DNA from: Modestobacter muralis
Lineage (GTDB): Bacteria; Actinomycetota; Actinomycetes; Mycobacteriales; Geodermatophilaceae
Assembly: GCF_010682105.1 (NCBI RefSeq)
Contig: NZ_JAAGWH010000015.1
Location: 1 to 64,000 of the forward strand
Direction of reading: 5' to 3'
Length of the DNA: 64,000 nt
The notes below the pieces were generated by a model, which made no database searches, was not told where the DNA came from, and saw only the letters and a program-made list of their open reading frames with translations. Shown here piece by piece: positions 44,988 to 54,321 of this stretch; position 1 is the first letter of the stretch; each line of letters starts with the position of its first letter. Both the position numbers and the translations under genes were made by a program.

Positions 44988-47861
44988 TCAGCCGACGACG
45001 AAGTTGACCAGGCGGCCGGGGACGGCGATGACCCGGCGCACGGTCTTGCCCTCGAGCTGGGCGATGACCTTCTCGTCGGCGCGGGCCGCGGCCTCCAGGG
45101 TGGCGGCGTCCGCGTCGGCGGGCACGGCCACCTGGGCCCGCACCTTGCCGTTGACCTGCACGGCGACCTCGACGGTGTCGTCGACCAGCCAGCGGTCCTC
45201 GGCGACCGGGAACTGCGCCCAGGCCACCGAGCCCGGGTGGCCCAGCCGCGACCACAGCTCCTCGGCCAGGTGCGGGGCCAGCGGCGCGACCAGCAGCACC
45301 AGGGACTCGGCGACCGAGCGGGGCACCGCCGTCCCGGGCGGGCAGGCCGCGGTCAGGTGGTTCGTCAGCTCGGTGATCCGGGCGATGGCGATGTTGAACC
45401 GCAGCGTCGTCATGCCGTCGCGCACCGCCTCGATGGCCCGGTGCAGCGCGCGGGAGGTGTCGTCGTCGGGCTCGGTGTCGCCGGCGCGCACCTCACCGGT
45501 CTCCTCGTCGACCACGACCCGCCAGATGCGGGCCAGCAGCCGGGCGGAGCCGACGACGGCCTTGGTCTCCCAGGGCCGGGACTGGTCCAGCGGCCCGGTG
45601 GACATCTCGTAGACCCGGAAGGTGTCCGCGCCGTAGGCGGCGATCATCTCGTCGGGCGTGATCATGTTCTTCAGGCTCTTGCCGATCTTCCCGTACTCAC
45701 GGTTGACCGGCTGCCCCTCGTAGAGGAACTGACCGTCGCGCTCGACCACGTCGGCGGCGGGCACGTAGAAGCCCCGCGCGTCGGTGTAGGCGTAGGCGGA
45801 GATGTAGCCCTGGTTGACCAGCCGGCGGAAGGGCTCCTCGCTGGACACGTGGCCCAGGTCGAACAGCACCTTGTGCCAGAACCGGGCGTAGAGCAGGTGC
45901 AGCACGGCGTGCTCGACACCGCCGACGTACAGGTCGACGCCGCCCACGTCGCCGGGCTCGCGCGGGCCCATCCAGTAGCGCTCGAGCTCGGGGTCGACGA
46001 ACTGCTGGTCGTTCGTCGGGTCGGTGTAACGCAGGTAGTACCAGCACGAGCCCGCCCAGTTGGGCATCGTGTTGGTCTCCCGGCGGTACTCCTGCGGACC
46101 GTCGCCCAGGTCGAGGGTGACCGTCGTCCACTCCGTGGCGCGCGACAGCGGCGGCTCGGGCTGGGAGTCGGCGTCGTCGTCGGCGAAGGTCTTCGGCGAG
46201 TAGTCGTCGACCTCGGGCAGCAGCACCGGCAGCATCGAGTCCGGGACGGCGATCGGCAGGCCGTCGGCGTCGTAGACGATCGGGAACGGCTCGCCCCAGT
46301 ACCGCTGCCGGCTGAACAGCCAGTCGCGCAGCTTGTAGGTGGTCGTCGCCTCGCCGTGGCCGCCCTCGACCAGCCACTCGGTGACCCGGGCGATGGCTGC
46401 GGCCTTGTCCAGCCCGTCCAGCGACAACTGCTCGTTGGAGCTGTTGATCATCGGCCCGGTGCCGGTGTAGGCCCCGCCGTCGAAGTCGGCCGGCGGCTGC
46501 ACCGTGCGCACCACGGGCAGGCCGAAGACCTGGGCGAACTCCCAGTCGCGGGTGTCCTCACCGGGCACGGCCATGATCGCGCCGGTGCCGTAGCCGGTGA
46601 GCACGTAGTCGGCGATGAACACCGGCAGGTCGGCGCCGGTCAGCGGGTTGCGCGCGGTGACGCCCAGCCAGACACCGGTCTTGTCCCGGCCCTCGGACTG
46701 GCGGTCGAGCTCGGAGCGACGGGAGGCCTGCAGCTGGTAGGCCGCGACCGCCTCGGCCGGGGTGGCGGCACCGCCGGTCCACCGCGGGTCGGTGCCGTCC
46801 GGCCACTCCTGGGCGGTGAGCGTCTCCACCAGCGGGTGCTCGGGGGCCAGCACCAGGTAGGTGGCACCGAAGAGGGTGTCCGGGCGGGTCGTGAAGACCT
46901 CGACGGTCTCGCCGGAGACGGGGAACCGGACCCGGGCGCCGGTCGAGCGGCCGATCCAGTTGCGCTGCATCTGCTTCAGCGAGTCCGACCAGTCCAGCCG
47001 GTCCAGGTCGTCGATCAGCCGCTCGGCGTAGGCGGTGATCCGCATCATCCACTGGGTCAGCGGACGCCGGAAGACCGGGAAGTTGCCCCGCTCGGAGCGG
47101 CCGTCGGCGGTGACCTCCTCGTTGGACAGCACCGTGCCCAGCCCCGGGCACCAGTTGACCGGCGCGGAGTTCCGGTAGGCCAGCCGGTGGGCGTCGACGA
47201 CCCGGCGGCGGCCGACCTCGTCGAGGGAGTCCCAGGTCTGCCCCTCCGGCAGCGTCCCCGGCGCCGGGGTGCGGGTGCCGGCGTCCAGCTCGGCCACCAG
47301 CTCGGGGATCGGGCGGGCCCGGTCGGTCTCGGTGTCGAACCAGGCCTCGAAGACCTGCCGGAAGATCCACTGGGTCCACTTGTAGTAGCCCGGGTCGATC
47401 GTGGCGAAGGTGCGGCGGGTGTCGTGGTCGACGCCCAGCCGGCGCAGCTGCGCGCTGATCGCGGCGATGTTGGCCTCGGTGGTGACCCGCGGGTGCTGCC
47501 CGGTCTGCACCGCGAACTGCTCGGCCGGCAGACCGAAGGCGTCGTAGCCCATCGGGTGCAGGACGTTGCGCCCGTCCATCCGCAGGAACCGGCTGGTGAC
47601 GTCGGTGCCCAGGTAGCCCAGCGGGTGCCCGACGTGCAGGCCGGCGCCGGAGGGGTACGGGAACATGTCCATCACGAACGCCTTGGGCCGGTCGGCCACG
47701 CGGTCGAAGCCCTCGCTGAGCGGACCGACCGGGTTGGGCGTGTGGAAGGTGCCCTCGGCCTCCCACCGGTCCTGCCAGGCCAGCTCGATCTGCTGGGCCA
47801 GCGCCGGGGTGTAGCGGTGCGGGGGCACCCCGTCGGCGGTGGGCTCGGTGGTCTGGCTCAT
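44988..47861 (-). CDS. leuS: Leucyl-tRNA synthetase
   Basis: Charges tRNA-Leu. The 957-residue protein is a class I synthetase with the HIGH motif as HVGH at 76-79, a CP1 editing domain in the middle (including [18 protein letters not shown], key T and D) and the KMSKS motif as KIGKS at 725-729. ATG 47861 has CAGGAG with a 7-base gap; an in-frame ATG at 47891 is less likely. Upstream lies a leader peptide with three Leu codons. In M. tuberculosis leuS is elsewhere (Rv0041), so its place between lipB and lipA is a difference. Confidence 0.94.
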   Translation of the reverse strand: MSQTTEPTADGVPPHRYTPALAQQIELAWQDRWEAEGTFHTPNPVGPLSEGFDRVADRPKAFVMDMFPYPSGAGLHVGHPLGYLGTDVTSRFLRMDGRNVLHPMGYDAFGLPAEQFAVQTGQHPRVTTEANIAAISAQLRRLGVDHDTRRTFATIDPGYYKWTQWIFRQVFEAWFDTETDRARPIPELVAELDAGTRTPAPGTLPEGQTWDSLDEVGRRRVVDAHRLAYRNSAPVNWCPGLGTVLSNEEVTADGRSERGNFPVFRRPLTQWMMRITAYAERLIDDLDRLDWSDSLKQMQRNWIGRSTGARVRFPVSGETVEVFTTRPDTLFGATYLVLAPEHPLVETLTAQEWPDGTDPRWTGGAATPAEAVAAYQLQASRRSELDRQSEGRDKTGVWLGVTARNPLTGADLPVFIADYVLTGYGTGAIMAVPGEDTRDWEFAQVFGLPVVRTVQPPADFDGGAYTGTGPMINSSNEQLSLDGLDKAAAIARVTEWLVEGGHGEATTTYKLRDWLFSRQRYWGEPFPIVYDADGLPIAVPDSMLPVLLPEVDDYSPKTFADDDADSQPEPPLSRATEWTTVTLDLGDGPQEYRRETNTMPNWAGSCWYYLRYTDPTNDQQFVDPELERYWMGPREPGDVGGVDLYVGGVEHAVLHLLYARFWHKVLFDLGHVSSEEPFRRLVNQGYISAYAYTDARGFYVPAADVVERDGQFLYEGQPVNREYGKIGKSLKNMITPDEMIAAYGADTFRVYEMSTGPLDQSRPWETKAVVGSARLLARIWRVVVDEETGEVRAGDTEPDDDTSRALHRAIEAVRDGMTTLRFNIAIARITELTNHLTAACPPGTAVPRSVAESLVLLVAPLAPHLAEELWSRLGHPGSVAWAQFPVAEDRWLVDDTVEVAVQVNGKVRAQVAVPADADAATLEAAARADEKVIAQLEGKTVRRVIAVPGRLVNFVVG

Positions 47862-47896
47862 CGGGGCGCTCCTGGTACAGGGGGCGGACATGAAGA

Positions 47897-47918
47897 GACC
47901 CCTCACACAGGAGGGGTC
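47897..47918 (-). promoter_or_regulatory. Attenuator-like hairpin in leuS leader
   Basis: GACCCCTC pairs with GAGGGGTC around CTGTGT; in RNA it is followed by UCUUC. A second stem, GCCGTGC with GCACGGC (47919-47953), abuts it and overlaps the leader-peptide stop. The loop side contains CUCCUG, complementary to the leuS ribosome binding site CAGGAG. Confidence 0.5.
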
Positions 47919-47943
47919 GCCGTGCCGGTCTACGTCAGGGAGA

Positions 47944-47979
47944 TCAGCACGGCCGGGGAAGCAGGAGTCCGCCGGTCAC
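47944..47979 (-). CDS. Predicted leuS leader peptide with three Leu codons
   Basis: GTG at 47979 opens an 11-residue [14 protein letters not shown], in which CTC CTG CTT are consecutive Leu codons. It lies 83 bases before the leuS start on the same strand. TAGGAT (47992-47987) precedes the GTG by 7 bases, so a leaderless transcript would begin at its start codon. Leu codons before an RNA structure and a leucine-charging gene point to attenuation by charged tRNA-Leu. No expression evidence is available. Confidence 0.55.
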   Translation of the reverse strand: MTGGLLLPRPC

Positions 47980-47986
47980 GGGGCCG

Positions 47987-47992
47987 ATCCTA
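47987..47992 (-). promoter_or_regulatory. Predicted -10 box of the leuS transcript
   Basis: TAGGAT, 7 bases before the leader-peptide GTG, in the position seen for leaderless starts elsewhere in the window. No convincing -35 element is visible. Confidence 0.45.
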
Positions 47993-48326
47993 GCGCGACG
48001 CGCGATCCCCCAGGTCGACGGCGGGACTCCTCAGCCCGTAGCCTGCAGGAGCTCGACGTCGGAGGAGCACGCTGCCCGGGCGGGGAGCACGCCCGTCCTG
48101 ACGGCTCCAGCCCCGTGGGAACCAGGACGCAGGCGTCCTCTCAGACCCTCGGCAGCGCCGCCAGCAGCCGGCAGCGCGCCCGGTGGGCAGCCCGGCCCCC
48201 GCGGCGCCCGGCGCCCGACCCGGGCTCGCGAGCGGACGCGACCCGAGGTCCCACCCGCCCACCTGCGGCCAGGCGCCCGGGGGCACCCCGCAGCACCCGA
48301 GCACCACCCCCCGAGGAGGAGTCGAC
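47993..48326. other. Gene-free divergent region between leuS and glycerophosphotransferase
   Basis: About 330 GC-rich bases with no gene. GTAGCCT at about 48032 could be a -10 box for the plus-strand unit, which would give a long 5' untranslated region. Several purine stretches (GGAGGAG) occur but lead to no credible frame except the small ORF at 48327. Confidence 0.4.
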
Positions 48327-48416
48327 ATGAGGCAGCGACGAGCACAGCACCCGACCGCAGGGTGCAGCCGACGCCGTGTCCCCGGTCGGTCCTCCCGGGT
48401 GGAGAGCCGCCGTTGA
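48327..48416 (+). CDS. Small Arg-rich ORF coupled to glycerophosphotransferase
   Basis: A 29-codon ORF beginning MRQRRAQHPTAG with a strong GAGGAGGAG site 5 bases before ATG. Its TGA overlaps the TTG start of the next gene (TTGA). About a third of its residues are Arg. It may serve to couple translation or act as a leader; it could also be chance. Confidence 0.35.
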   Translation: MRQRRAQHPTAGCSRRRVPGRSSRVESRR

Positions 48417-49531
48417 GGGTCGTCTTCAACAGCTTCGGCGGCCGCTACTCCGACAACCCCCGCGCGCTCCACGAGGCCCTGGTCGCCAGCGGCCGGGACG
48501 TCGACGCGGTCTGGCTCGCCCGCCCCGAGCTGCGCGGTGACTTCCCCGCCGACGTGCACACGGTGGAGACCTGGGGACCCGACGCCCGGGCGGCCGTCGA
48601 GTCCGCCGACGTCATCGTGTCCAACGACGGGCTGTCGCACGAGTGGGACAAGTCGCCCACCACGACCTACCTGCAGACCTGGCACGGGACCCCGCTCAAG
48701 CGGCTGCACCGGGACGCCCGGTGGGCCCCGGAGGGCCGCCTGGAGATGGTGATGCGGGACATCTCCCGCTGGGACCACCTGCTCTCCCCCAATGTGGTGA
48801 GCACGCCGCACCTGCGCAGTGCGTTCGGGTTCAGTGGGCCCGTGCACGAGACCGGGTACCCGCGCAACGACGTGCTGAGCGCACCCGACCGCGAGCTCCG
48901 GCGTGCCCGTGTCCGTGCGGCCCTGGGCATCGCCGACGGCGTGCGGGCCGTGCTGTACGCCCCCACGTGGCGGGACGACCTGGTGCTCAGCCACGACGGC
49001 CCGTCGTACGACTTCCCGGTCGACCTCTCCGACCTCGCGCGGGCCCTGGGCCCGGACCACGTGCTGCTCGTCCGGCTGCACGCCATGGTCGCCGACCGCC
49101 TCGCCGTCCACGGCTCGGCCCCGCTGCTGGACGTCTCCCGCCACCCCGACGTCAGCGACCTGTACCTGGCCGCCGACGTCCTGGTGACCGACTACTCCTC
49201 GACGATGTTCGACTTCGCCGTCACCGGGAAGCCGGTCCTGAACTTCACCTACGACCTCGAGCACTACCGGGACGACCTGCGGGGCTTCTACTTCGACCTC
49301 GCCGAGACGGCGCCCGCTCCCCTGCTGACCACCGCCGAGGAGCTGCTGGCCGCCCTCGCCGCGCTGGCCCGGGATCCCTGGGAGCCCACGGAGCGTTACA
49401 CCCGGTTCCAGGACACCTTCTGCTCGCTGGAGGACGGCCACGCCACCGAGCGGGTCCTCGAGCTGTTCTTCCCGGCCGACCCCCCTGGGCCGACCGGTGC
49501 TGCACCCACGCACGACGGAAAGAGGAGATGA
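48413..49531 (+). CDS. CDP-glycerol glycerophosphotransferase family protein
   Basis: A 372-residue GT-B-like enzyme of the TagB/TagF family that polymerises glycerophosphate-type units, acting at the cytoplasmic face of the membrane. Motifs seen are LQTWHGTPLKRLHRD (conserved His near the active site), YAPTWRDD, LLVRLHAM and VTDYSSTMFDFAVTGKPV. The start is TTG 48413 with GGAGAG about 6 bases upstream; no ATG or GTG fits as well. Its stop is 2 bases before the nucleotidyltransferase start, so the pair probably makes a teichoic-acid-like or phosphate-containing wall polymer. Confidence 0.8.
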   Translation: MRVVFNSFGGRYSDNPRALHEALVASGRDVDAVWLARPELRGDFPADVHTVETWGPDARAAVESADVIVSNDGLSHEWDKSPTTTYLQTWHGTPLKRLHRDARWAPEGRLEMVMRDISRWDHLLSPNVVSTPHLRSAFGFSGPVHETGYPRNDVLSAPDRELRRARVRAALGIADGVRAVLYAPTWRDDLVLSHDGPSYDFPVDLSDLARALGPDHVLLVRLHAMVADRLAVHGSAPLLDVSRHPDVSDLYLAADVLVTDYSSTMFDFAVTGKPVLNFTYDLEHYRDDLRGFYFDLAETAPAPLLTTAEELLAALAALARDPWEPTERYTRFQDTFCSLEDGHATERVLELFFPADPPGPTGAAPTHDGKRR

Positions 49532-49533
49532 GC

Positions 49534-50355
49534 ATGCGCACTGCTGACCCGATCCTGACCGGGGGCCGCGATCAGCGGTCGCAGCCGGCCGCGGCCGGCC
49601 ACCCCTCCGCCCCCGTGCAGACCGCTCCCCAGGTGGTCATCCTGGCGGCCGGCATGGGCACCCGCCTGGGCCGCAAGCTGCCCAAGCCGCTCACCCCGCT
49701 GATGGACGGCCGCACGATCATGTCCCAGCAGCTGGACGGCGTCCGCGCGGTCTTCGGCGAGGACACCCCGGTGACCGCGGTCGTCGGCTACCGCGCCAAG
49801 GCCGTCATGCGGGCCCAGCCGGACCTGCTGTTCGCGTTCAACCCCGACTTCGCCACCACCAACACCTCGCAGAGCCTGCTGCGCGCGCTGCGGTCCTCGC
49901 AGACCGGCGGCGTGCTCTGGCTCAACGGCGACGTCGTCTTCGACCCGGCCGTGCTCGACCACGCGGCGCCGCTGGTGACGGCCGACCAGAGCTTCGTCTG
50001 CGTCGACACCTCCACGGTCGCCGAGGAGGAGGTCAAGTACACCCTCGACGAGGAGGGCTTCATCGCCGGCCTGTCCAAGAGCGTGGTCGGCGGGCTCGGT
50101 GAGGCGGTGGGCATCAACTACGTGTCCGCTGCCGACAAGGCCGCGCTGATCGAGGCCCTGTCCACCGTGGAGATGACCGACTACTTCGAGCGGGGCATGG
50201 AGCTGGCGATCCAGCGGGCGGGCGTGCGGTTCCGCCCGCTGGACATCTCGCGGTTCTCCGCCGTCGAGGTCGACTTCGACGACGACCTGCAGCGGGCGAA
50301 CACCTGGCTGGGCTCCCGCGCCGCGCTGGCGCCGCTGGCCTCCGAGCTGGACTGA
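49534..50355 (+). CDS. Sugar/polyol-phosphate nucleotidyltransferase (LicC/GlmU-N type)
   Basis: A 273-residue nucleotidyltransferase. The signature AAGMGTRLGRKLPKPL and the metal-binding GDVVFD are present; the domain resembles CTP:phosphocholine or sugar-1-phosphate nucleotidyltransferases. It may provide the CDP-activated precursor for the preceding glycerophosphotransferase, which is inference from their adjacency. ATG 49534 was chosen because GAGGAG lies 6 bases upstream; ATG 49528 overlaps the previous stop but is too close to that site. It ends 13 bases before a strong terminator. Confidence 0.8.
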   Translation: MRTADPILTGGRDQRSQPAAAGHPSAPVQTAPQVVILAAGMGTRLGRKLPKPLTPLMDGRTIMSQQLDGVRAVFGEDTPVTAVVGYRAKAVMRAQPDLLFAFNPDFATTNTSQSLLRALRSSQTGGVLWLNGDVVFDPAVLDHAAPLVTADQSFVCVDTSTVAEEEVKYTLDEEGFIAGLSKSVVGGLGEAVGINYVSAADKAALIEALSTVEMTDYFERGMELAIQRAGVRFRPLDISRFSAVEVDFDDDLQRANTWLGSRAALAPLASELD

Positions 50356-50368
50356 CCCACCCCGCACG

Positions 50369-50406
50369 ACAGCGCCCCGTCCCCCGGTGAGGGGACGGGG
50401 CGCTGT
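50369..50406 (+). terminator. 16-bp hairpin after nucleotidyltransferase
   Basis: ACAGCGCCCCGTCCCC pairs perfectly with GGGGACGGGGCGCTGT around CGGTGA. Confidence 0.85.
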
Positions 50407-50627
50407 GTCGTCCGCGGCCCGGCCCCTCGACGGTCACCGGGGCCGGGCGGGTGAGGCCGGCCGTCCTGGTCGGGCCCGGGGCACCGCGCACCGACCGGGG
50501 CCGGCGATCCCGACGACGGCGCGCCGTGCACGCCGGCGCTCCGCCGGGTGCCCGCGCCGGTTCGGGGTGTGCCCGGGGACGCCAGCGGGCAGGATGATCG
50601 AGAAGCGATCAACTCGGAGGTGCTGGA

Positions 50628-52118
50628 GTGTTCCGCAAGAAGAGCCCGACAGAGGTCATCGGGGCCGAGTTGCAGGAAGGGCTGGCGCACCTGGGCCTGG
50701 CCGCGACCGAGGCCCGCCGGGCCGCGGTCGAGCAGCTGCGCCCGCAGGTCGACGCAGCGACCAGGGCCGCGACCGTGGCCTACGCCACCGAGGTGGCCCC
50801 ACGCGTGGAGGCGGCCGTCGCCGCCCTCGCCCCGCAACTGGACGCCGCCCGCGAGGTGCTGGTGCCCCGACTCGACGCCGCCAGGGAGAACCTGGCGCCG
50901 CGCATCGAGGCAGCGCGGGAGAACCTCGCCCCGCGCATCGAGGCCGGGCGGAAGGCCTACGAGTCCGACGTCGTCCCGCGCCTGGAGGCAGCCACCCGGG
51001 CCGCCCGCGCCAACCTGGAGACCGCCGTCGCCGCGGCCGCCCCCCGGATCGAGGCTGCCCGTGGGGCGAGCGGTCCCGCCTTCGAGGCCGCCGCCAACGC
51101 CGCCCGGGCCAACCTGGAGACCGCGGTCGCCGCTGCCACGCCGCGCATCGTGGCCGCTCGGGACGCCGCCGGACCGCGGTTCAGCGCCGCCACCGCCGCG
51201 GCCACGGCCTACGCCACGCCCCGGGTCACCGCCGCCCGTGACGCCGCGGGTCCGGCACTCGACAGCGCCCGGGCGAGCCTGGCCGCGCAGGCCGACACCG
51301 CCCGCGCGCTGATCGACGCCCGCAGCGCGGAGATCGCCGCGACCGCGGCCACGCTCACCGCCGCCACCGCCAAGCAGACGGAGAAGGTGCGCAAGGACGC
51401 CGCGGCTGCCGCCGAGGCGGCCCGGGCCGAGGCCGCCGTCCGGCTCGCGGCGCTGCGCGCGGCTACGGACGCCAACTACGCCGCGGCCGGCAAGAAGGCC
51501 GAGAAGCTCGGCAGGAAGGCCGACAAGCTCTCCGAGAAGGCCGCCAAGCGGCGGTCGGAGCTGGAGAAGGCCGTCGGCCAGGCCCGCAAGGAGGCCGGCA
51601 AGCGCACCGCGCGGACCGTCACCACGGTCAAGCGGAGCGTCGGCATCGAGGAGCAGCCGCGTCGGTGGCCGTGGGTGGTGGCCGTGCTGGCCGTCGTCGC
51701 CGGCGTCGCCGTGGTGCTCCTGCGCAAGAAGAACACGAACGACCTGTGGAACCCGGCGCCCTCCGGCGACGGTCCCGTGCCCAGCTACCGAGAGGACCCC
51801 GTGCCCAGCTCACCGAGCACTCCCGCAGGCGGAACCGAGTCCCCCGAGGCCCAGGGGAAGACCGTCTCCACCGCGATGACCGCCCCCTCGGACTCCGGTC
51901 CGGCCGAGGGTGGCATCGGCGCCCTCGAGGCCCAGCCCGCCTCCGGCCGCGACGAGCCCAGCAACCAGGACCGTCCGACCACCGCGACCGGGACCACGAA
52001 CGACCCCGACAGCCCGGTGGCCACCGCCGCGCCCGACAGCTTCACCGAGTCCCCCGGCAGCGCCGGCAACTCCGCGCCCAGCCGGGGCACCCGCCCCGAC
52101 GAGGACACCGCGGGCTGA
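50628..52118 (+). CDS. Ala-rich amphipathic-helix membrane protein (HBHA-like style)
   Basis: A 496-residue protein of unknown function. Residues about 15-300 are Ala/Arg/Glu-rich amphipathic helices with an 11-residue repeat ([11 protein letters not shown] twice in tandem) and longer repeats around [13 protein letters not shown] Lys-rich segment follows ([20 protein letters not shown]), then one membrane helix ([17 protein letters not shown]) and a disordered Ser/Pro/Gly/Thr tail of about 115 residues. The helix-plus-Lys style recalls heparin-binding hemagglutinin, but no homology is claimed. GTG 50628 has GGAGG 7 bases upstream. Confidence 0.75.
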   Translation: MFRKKSPTEVIGAELQEGLAHLGLAATEARRAAVEQLRPQVDAATRAATVAYATEVAPRVEAAVAALAPQLDAAREVLVPRLDAARENLAPRIEAARENLAPRIEAGRKAYESDVVPRLEAATRAARANLETAVAAAAPRIEAARGASGPAFEAAANAARANLETAVAAATPRIVAARDAAGPRFSAATAAATAYATPRVTAARDAAGPALDSARASLAAQADTARALIDARSAEIAATAATLTAATAKQTEKVRKDAAAAAEAARAEAAVRLAALRAATDANYAAAGKKAEKLGRKADKLSEKAAKRRSELEKAVGQARKEAGKRTARTVTTVKRSVGIEEQPRRWPWVVAVLAVVAGVAVVLLRKKNTNDLWNPAPSGDGPVPSYREDPVPSSPSTPAGGTESPEAQGKTVSTAMTAPSDSGPAEGGIGALEAQPASGRDEPSNQDRPTTATGTTNDPDSPVATAAPDSFTESPGSAGNSAPSRGTRPDEDTAG

Positions 52119-52146
52119 CCTGCGCCCACCGCACCACACGTCCTGC

Positions 52147-52177
52147 GAGGGGGCCCGGCCATCGGCCGGGCCCCCTC
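52147..52177 (+). terminator. 14-bp hairpin before lipA
   Basis: GAGGGGGCCCGGCC pairs perfectly with GGCCGGGCCCCCTC around ATC, 28 bases after the previous stop. Confidence 0.8.
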
Positions 52178-52221
52178 TGCACGTCCCGGGTCGCCTCAGG
52201 GCCGGGAGTACCGTTCTCGCC

Positions 52222-53220
52222 ATGAGCCTGGGCATGGAGGAGGCCGCTGCGACGGCCGGACCGGCAGCTGCTGCGGCGTCCCCGATCGAACCTGCCGGAC
52301 GCAAGATGCTGCGCCTGGAGGTCCGCAACAGCCGGACGCCGATCGAGCGCAAGCCCGAGTGGATCAAGACCAAGCTGAAGACGGGCCCGGAGTACACCGA
52401 GCTCAAGTCGCTGGTGAAGCGCGAGGGCCTGCACACGGTGTGCGAGGAGGCCGGCTGCCCCAACATCTACGAGTGCTGGGAGGACCGCGAGGCCACCTTC
52501 CTCATCGGCGGTGACCAGTGCACCCGGCGCTGCGACTTCTGCCAGATCGACACCGGCAAGCCCGCCGACTACGACACCGACGAGCCCCGCCGCGTCGCCG
52601 AGAGCGTGGTCTCCATGGGCCTGCGCTACGCGACCATCACCGGCGTGGCCCGCGACGACCTGCCCGACGGCGGGGCGTGGCTGTACGCCGAGACGGTCCG
52701 CCAGATCCACGCGCAGATCCCCGGCTGCGGCGTCGAGCTGCTGATCCCGGACTTCAACGCCGAGCCCGACCAGCTGGCCGAGGTCTTCTCCTCCCGGCCC
52801 GAGGTGCTCGCGCACAACGTGGAGACGGTGCCGCGCATCTTCAAGCGGATCCGCCCCGGCTTCCGCTTCGAGCGCTCGCTGTCGGTCATCACCGCCGCCC
52901 GCGACGCCGGGCTGGTCACCAAGTCCAACCTGATCCTGGGCATGGGCGAGGAGCCGCACGAGGTCATCGAGGCGATGCAGGCCCTGCACGAGGCCGGCTG
53001 CGACCTGCTGACCATCACCCAGTACCTGCGGCCCAGCGTCCGGCACCACCCGGTCTCGCGGTGGGTCAAGCCCGAGGAGTTCGTCGAGTTCAACGCCGAG
53101 GCCGAGCGGATCGGCTTCGCCGGCGTCCTCTCCGGCCCGCTGGTGCGCAGCTCCTACCGCGCCGGCCGGCTGTACCAGCAGGCCGCCGAGGCGCGCGGGC
53201 TGGCCGTCACCACCCGCTGA
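52222..53220 (+). CDS. lipA: Lipoyl synthase
   Basis: Radical-SAM enzyme inserting two sulfurs into protein-bound octanoate. The 332-residue protein has the auxiliary cluster cysteines C74, C79 and C85 ([12 protein letters not shown]), the radical-SAM cysteines C100, C104 and C107 (CTRRCDFC), and the conserved C-terminal RSSY whose Ser binds the auxiliary cluster. ATG 52222 follows TACCGT by 7 bases, so it is probably leaderless. It acts after LipB, and ErpA-type carriers help load its clusters. Confidence 0.95.
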   Translation: MSLGMEEAAATAGPAAAAASPIEPAGRKMLRLEVRNSRTPIERKPEWIKTKLKTGPEYTELKSLVKREGLHTVCEEAGCPNIYECWEDREATFLIGGDQCTRRCDFCQIDTGKPADYDTDEPRRVAESVVSMGLRYATITGVARDDLPDGGAWLYAETVRQIHAQIPGCGVELLIPDFNAEPDQLAEVFSSRPEVLAHNVETVPRIFKRIRPGFRFERSLSVITAARDAGLVTKSNLILGMGEEPHEVIEAMQALHEAGCDLLTITQYLRPSVRHHPVSRWVKPEEFVEFNAEAERIGFAGVLSGPLVRSSYRAGRLYQQAAEARGLAVTTR

Positions 53221-53230
53221 GCTCACCCCT

Positions 53231-53274
53231 CCCGGCGAGCCCGGACGCGCGCCGCGCGGACCGGGCTCGCCGGG
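53231..53274 (+). terminator. 14-bp hairpin after lipA
   Basis: CCCGGCGAGCCCGG pairs with CCGGGCTCGCCGGG around a 16-base GC-rich loop, just before the TATCCT box of the next gene. Confidence 0.75.
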
Positions 53275-53291
53275 GCCCTATCCTCGTGGGC

Positions 53292-54146
53292 ATGGCACGC
53301 AGCAGGTCCACCGACTCCCCCGCCCCCACCGGCAAGGCCGGTCGGGGCCCGGCCGGCGCGTCCGGACGCCACACCGGCGCCACCGCCGTCGGTGCCACCG
53401 GCAAGCCCGGCAAGGCGCCCAAGGCCCCGAAGCTGGGCAAGGACGGGAAGCCCAAGGGCTCCCGGCTGGCCAAGCTCAAGGGCCAGGCCGGGATGATGCG
53501 CCAGGCCTACAAGCTCACGTACAAGAACGACCCCAAGCTCCCCTGGGTCATGCTCATCGCCTTCGTGGCGGTGTTCGCCGTGATCGAGCTGATCGGCGTG
53601 CTGCTGAGCTCGCCGCTGGTCTTCCTGCCCTTCGCGATCCTGTTCGGGCTGCTCGCCGCGCTGATCGTGTTCGGGCGGCGCGCGCAGGGATCGGCCTACC
53701 GGCAGGTCGAGGGCCAGCCGGGTGCCGCCTCCTGGGTGCTCGAGGGCATGCGCGGCGACTGGCGGGTCAGCGCCGGCGTGGCCGGGACCCGGGAGCTCGA
53801 CGCCCTGCACCGCGTGCTCGGCCGCCCCGGCATCATCCTCGTCGGCGAGGGCAACCCGCAGCGGGTGCGCGGGCTGATCGCCGCGGAGAAGCGCCGGATG
53901 GCCAAGGTCGTCGGCGACACCCCGATCTACGACGTCGTCGTCGGCGACGGCGAGGGCCAGGTGCCGCTGAAGAAGCTCAGCACCCACGTCATGAAGCTCC
54001 CCCGCAACCTCGACGGCGCCGAGGTCAACTCCCTGGGCAAGCGGATGGCCGCACTGGGCACCCAGCGCCTGCCGATGCCCGGCGGTCCGCTCCCCGGCGG
54101 CCGCCAGATGTCGGTCAGCCAGCGGCAGGTCCGCCGCCGCGGCTGA
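53292..54146 (+). CDS. DUF4191 membrane protein
   Basis: A 284-residue protein equivalent to Rv2219. A basic, Gly/Lys-rich N-terminus of about 75 residues leads to two membrane helices (VMLIAFVAVFAVIELIGVLL and the next) and a cytoplasmic domain with YDVVVGDGEGQVPLKKL. DUF4191 has no assigned function. ATG 53292 follows TATCCT by 7 bases, a leaderless signature. Conserved position between lipA and glnA. Confidence 0.85.
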   Translation: MARSRSTDSPAPTGKAGRGPAGASGRHTGATAVGATGKPGKAPKAPKLGKDGKPKGSRLAKLKGQAGMMRQAYKLTYKNDPKLPWVMLIAFVAVFAVIELIGVLLSSPLVFLPFAILFGLLAALIVFGRRAQGSAYRQVEGQPGAASWVLEGMRGDWRVSAGVAGTRELDALHRVLGRPGIILVGEGNPQRVRGLIAAEKRRMAKVVGDTPIYDVVVGDGEGQVPLKKLSTHVMKLPRNLDGAEVNSLGKRMAALGTQRLPMPGGPLPGGRQMSVSQRQVRRRG

Positions 54147-54162
54147 CGCAGCCCCAGCACGA

Positions 54163-54198
54163 GGACGCCCCCGGTCGCACATGCGACCGGGGGCGTCC
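54163..54198 (+). terminator. 16-bp hairpin after DUF4191 gene
   Basis: GGACGCCCCCGGTCGC pairs with GCGACCGGGGGCGTCC around ACAT. Confidence 0.8.
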
Positions 54199-54260
54199 GT
54201 GCGTCCCGGCCTCGCCCGGAGGCCCAGCGCCGGCCCGCGTCGGCCGGGAGGGACGCGGGT

Positions 54261-54321
54261 CCCAGCGCCGTCCGAAGGTCCGGTGCGAGCCTGCGAGTGC
54301 TGAGGGGGACGAGGCCCTCCC
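54261..54321 (-). repeat. Dispersed hairpin repeat after RDD gene, minus orientation
   Basis: Read on the minus strand, this element begins directly after the RDD stop codon, as the plus-strand copies do for their genes. It contains GCGAGTGCTGAGGGGGACGA on the plus strand and is moderately diverged. Confidence 0.55.

Noticed and set aside
44712-47993. Long plus-strand open frame opposite leuS
   Set aside because: Antisense shadow in high-GC DNA; leuS motifs on the other strand are unambiguous.
47862-48000. T-box riboswitch before leuS
   Set aside because: The leader is only about 120 bases, and I see no T-box sequence or specifier loop; the Leu codons lie in a translated frame instead.
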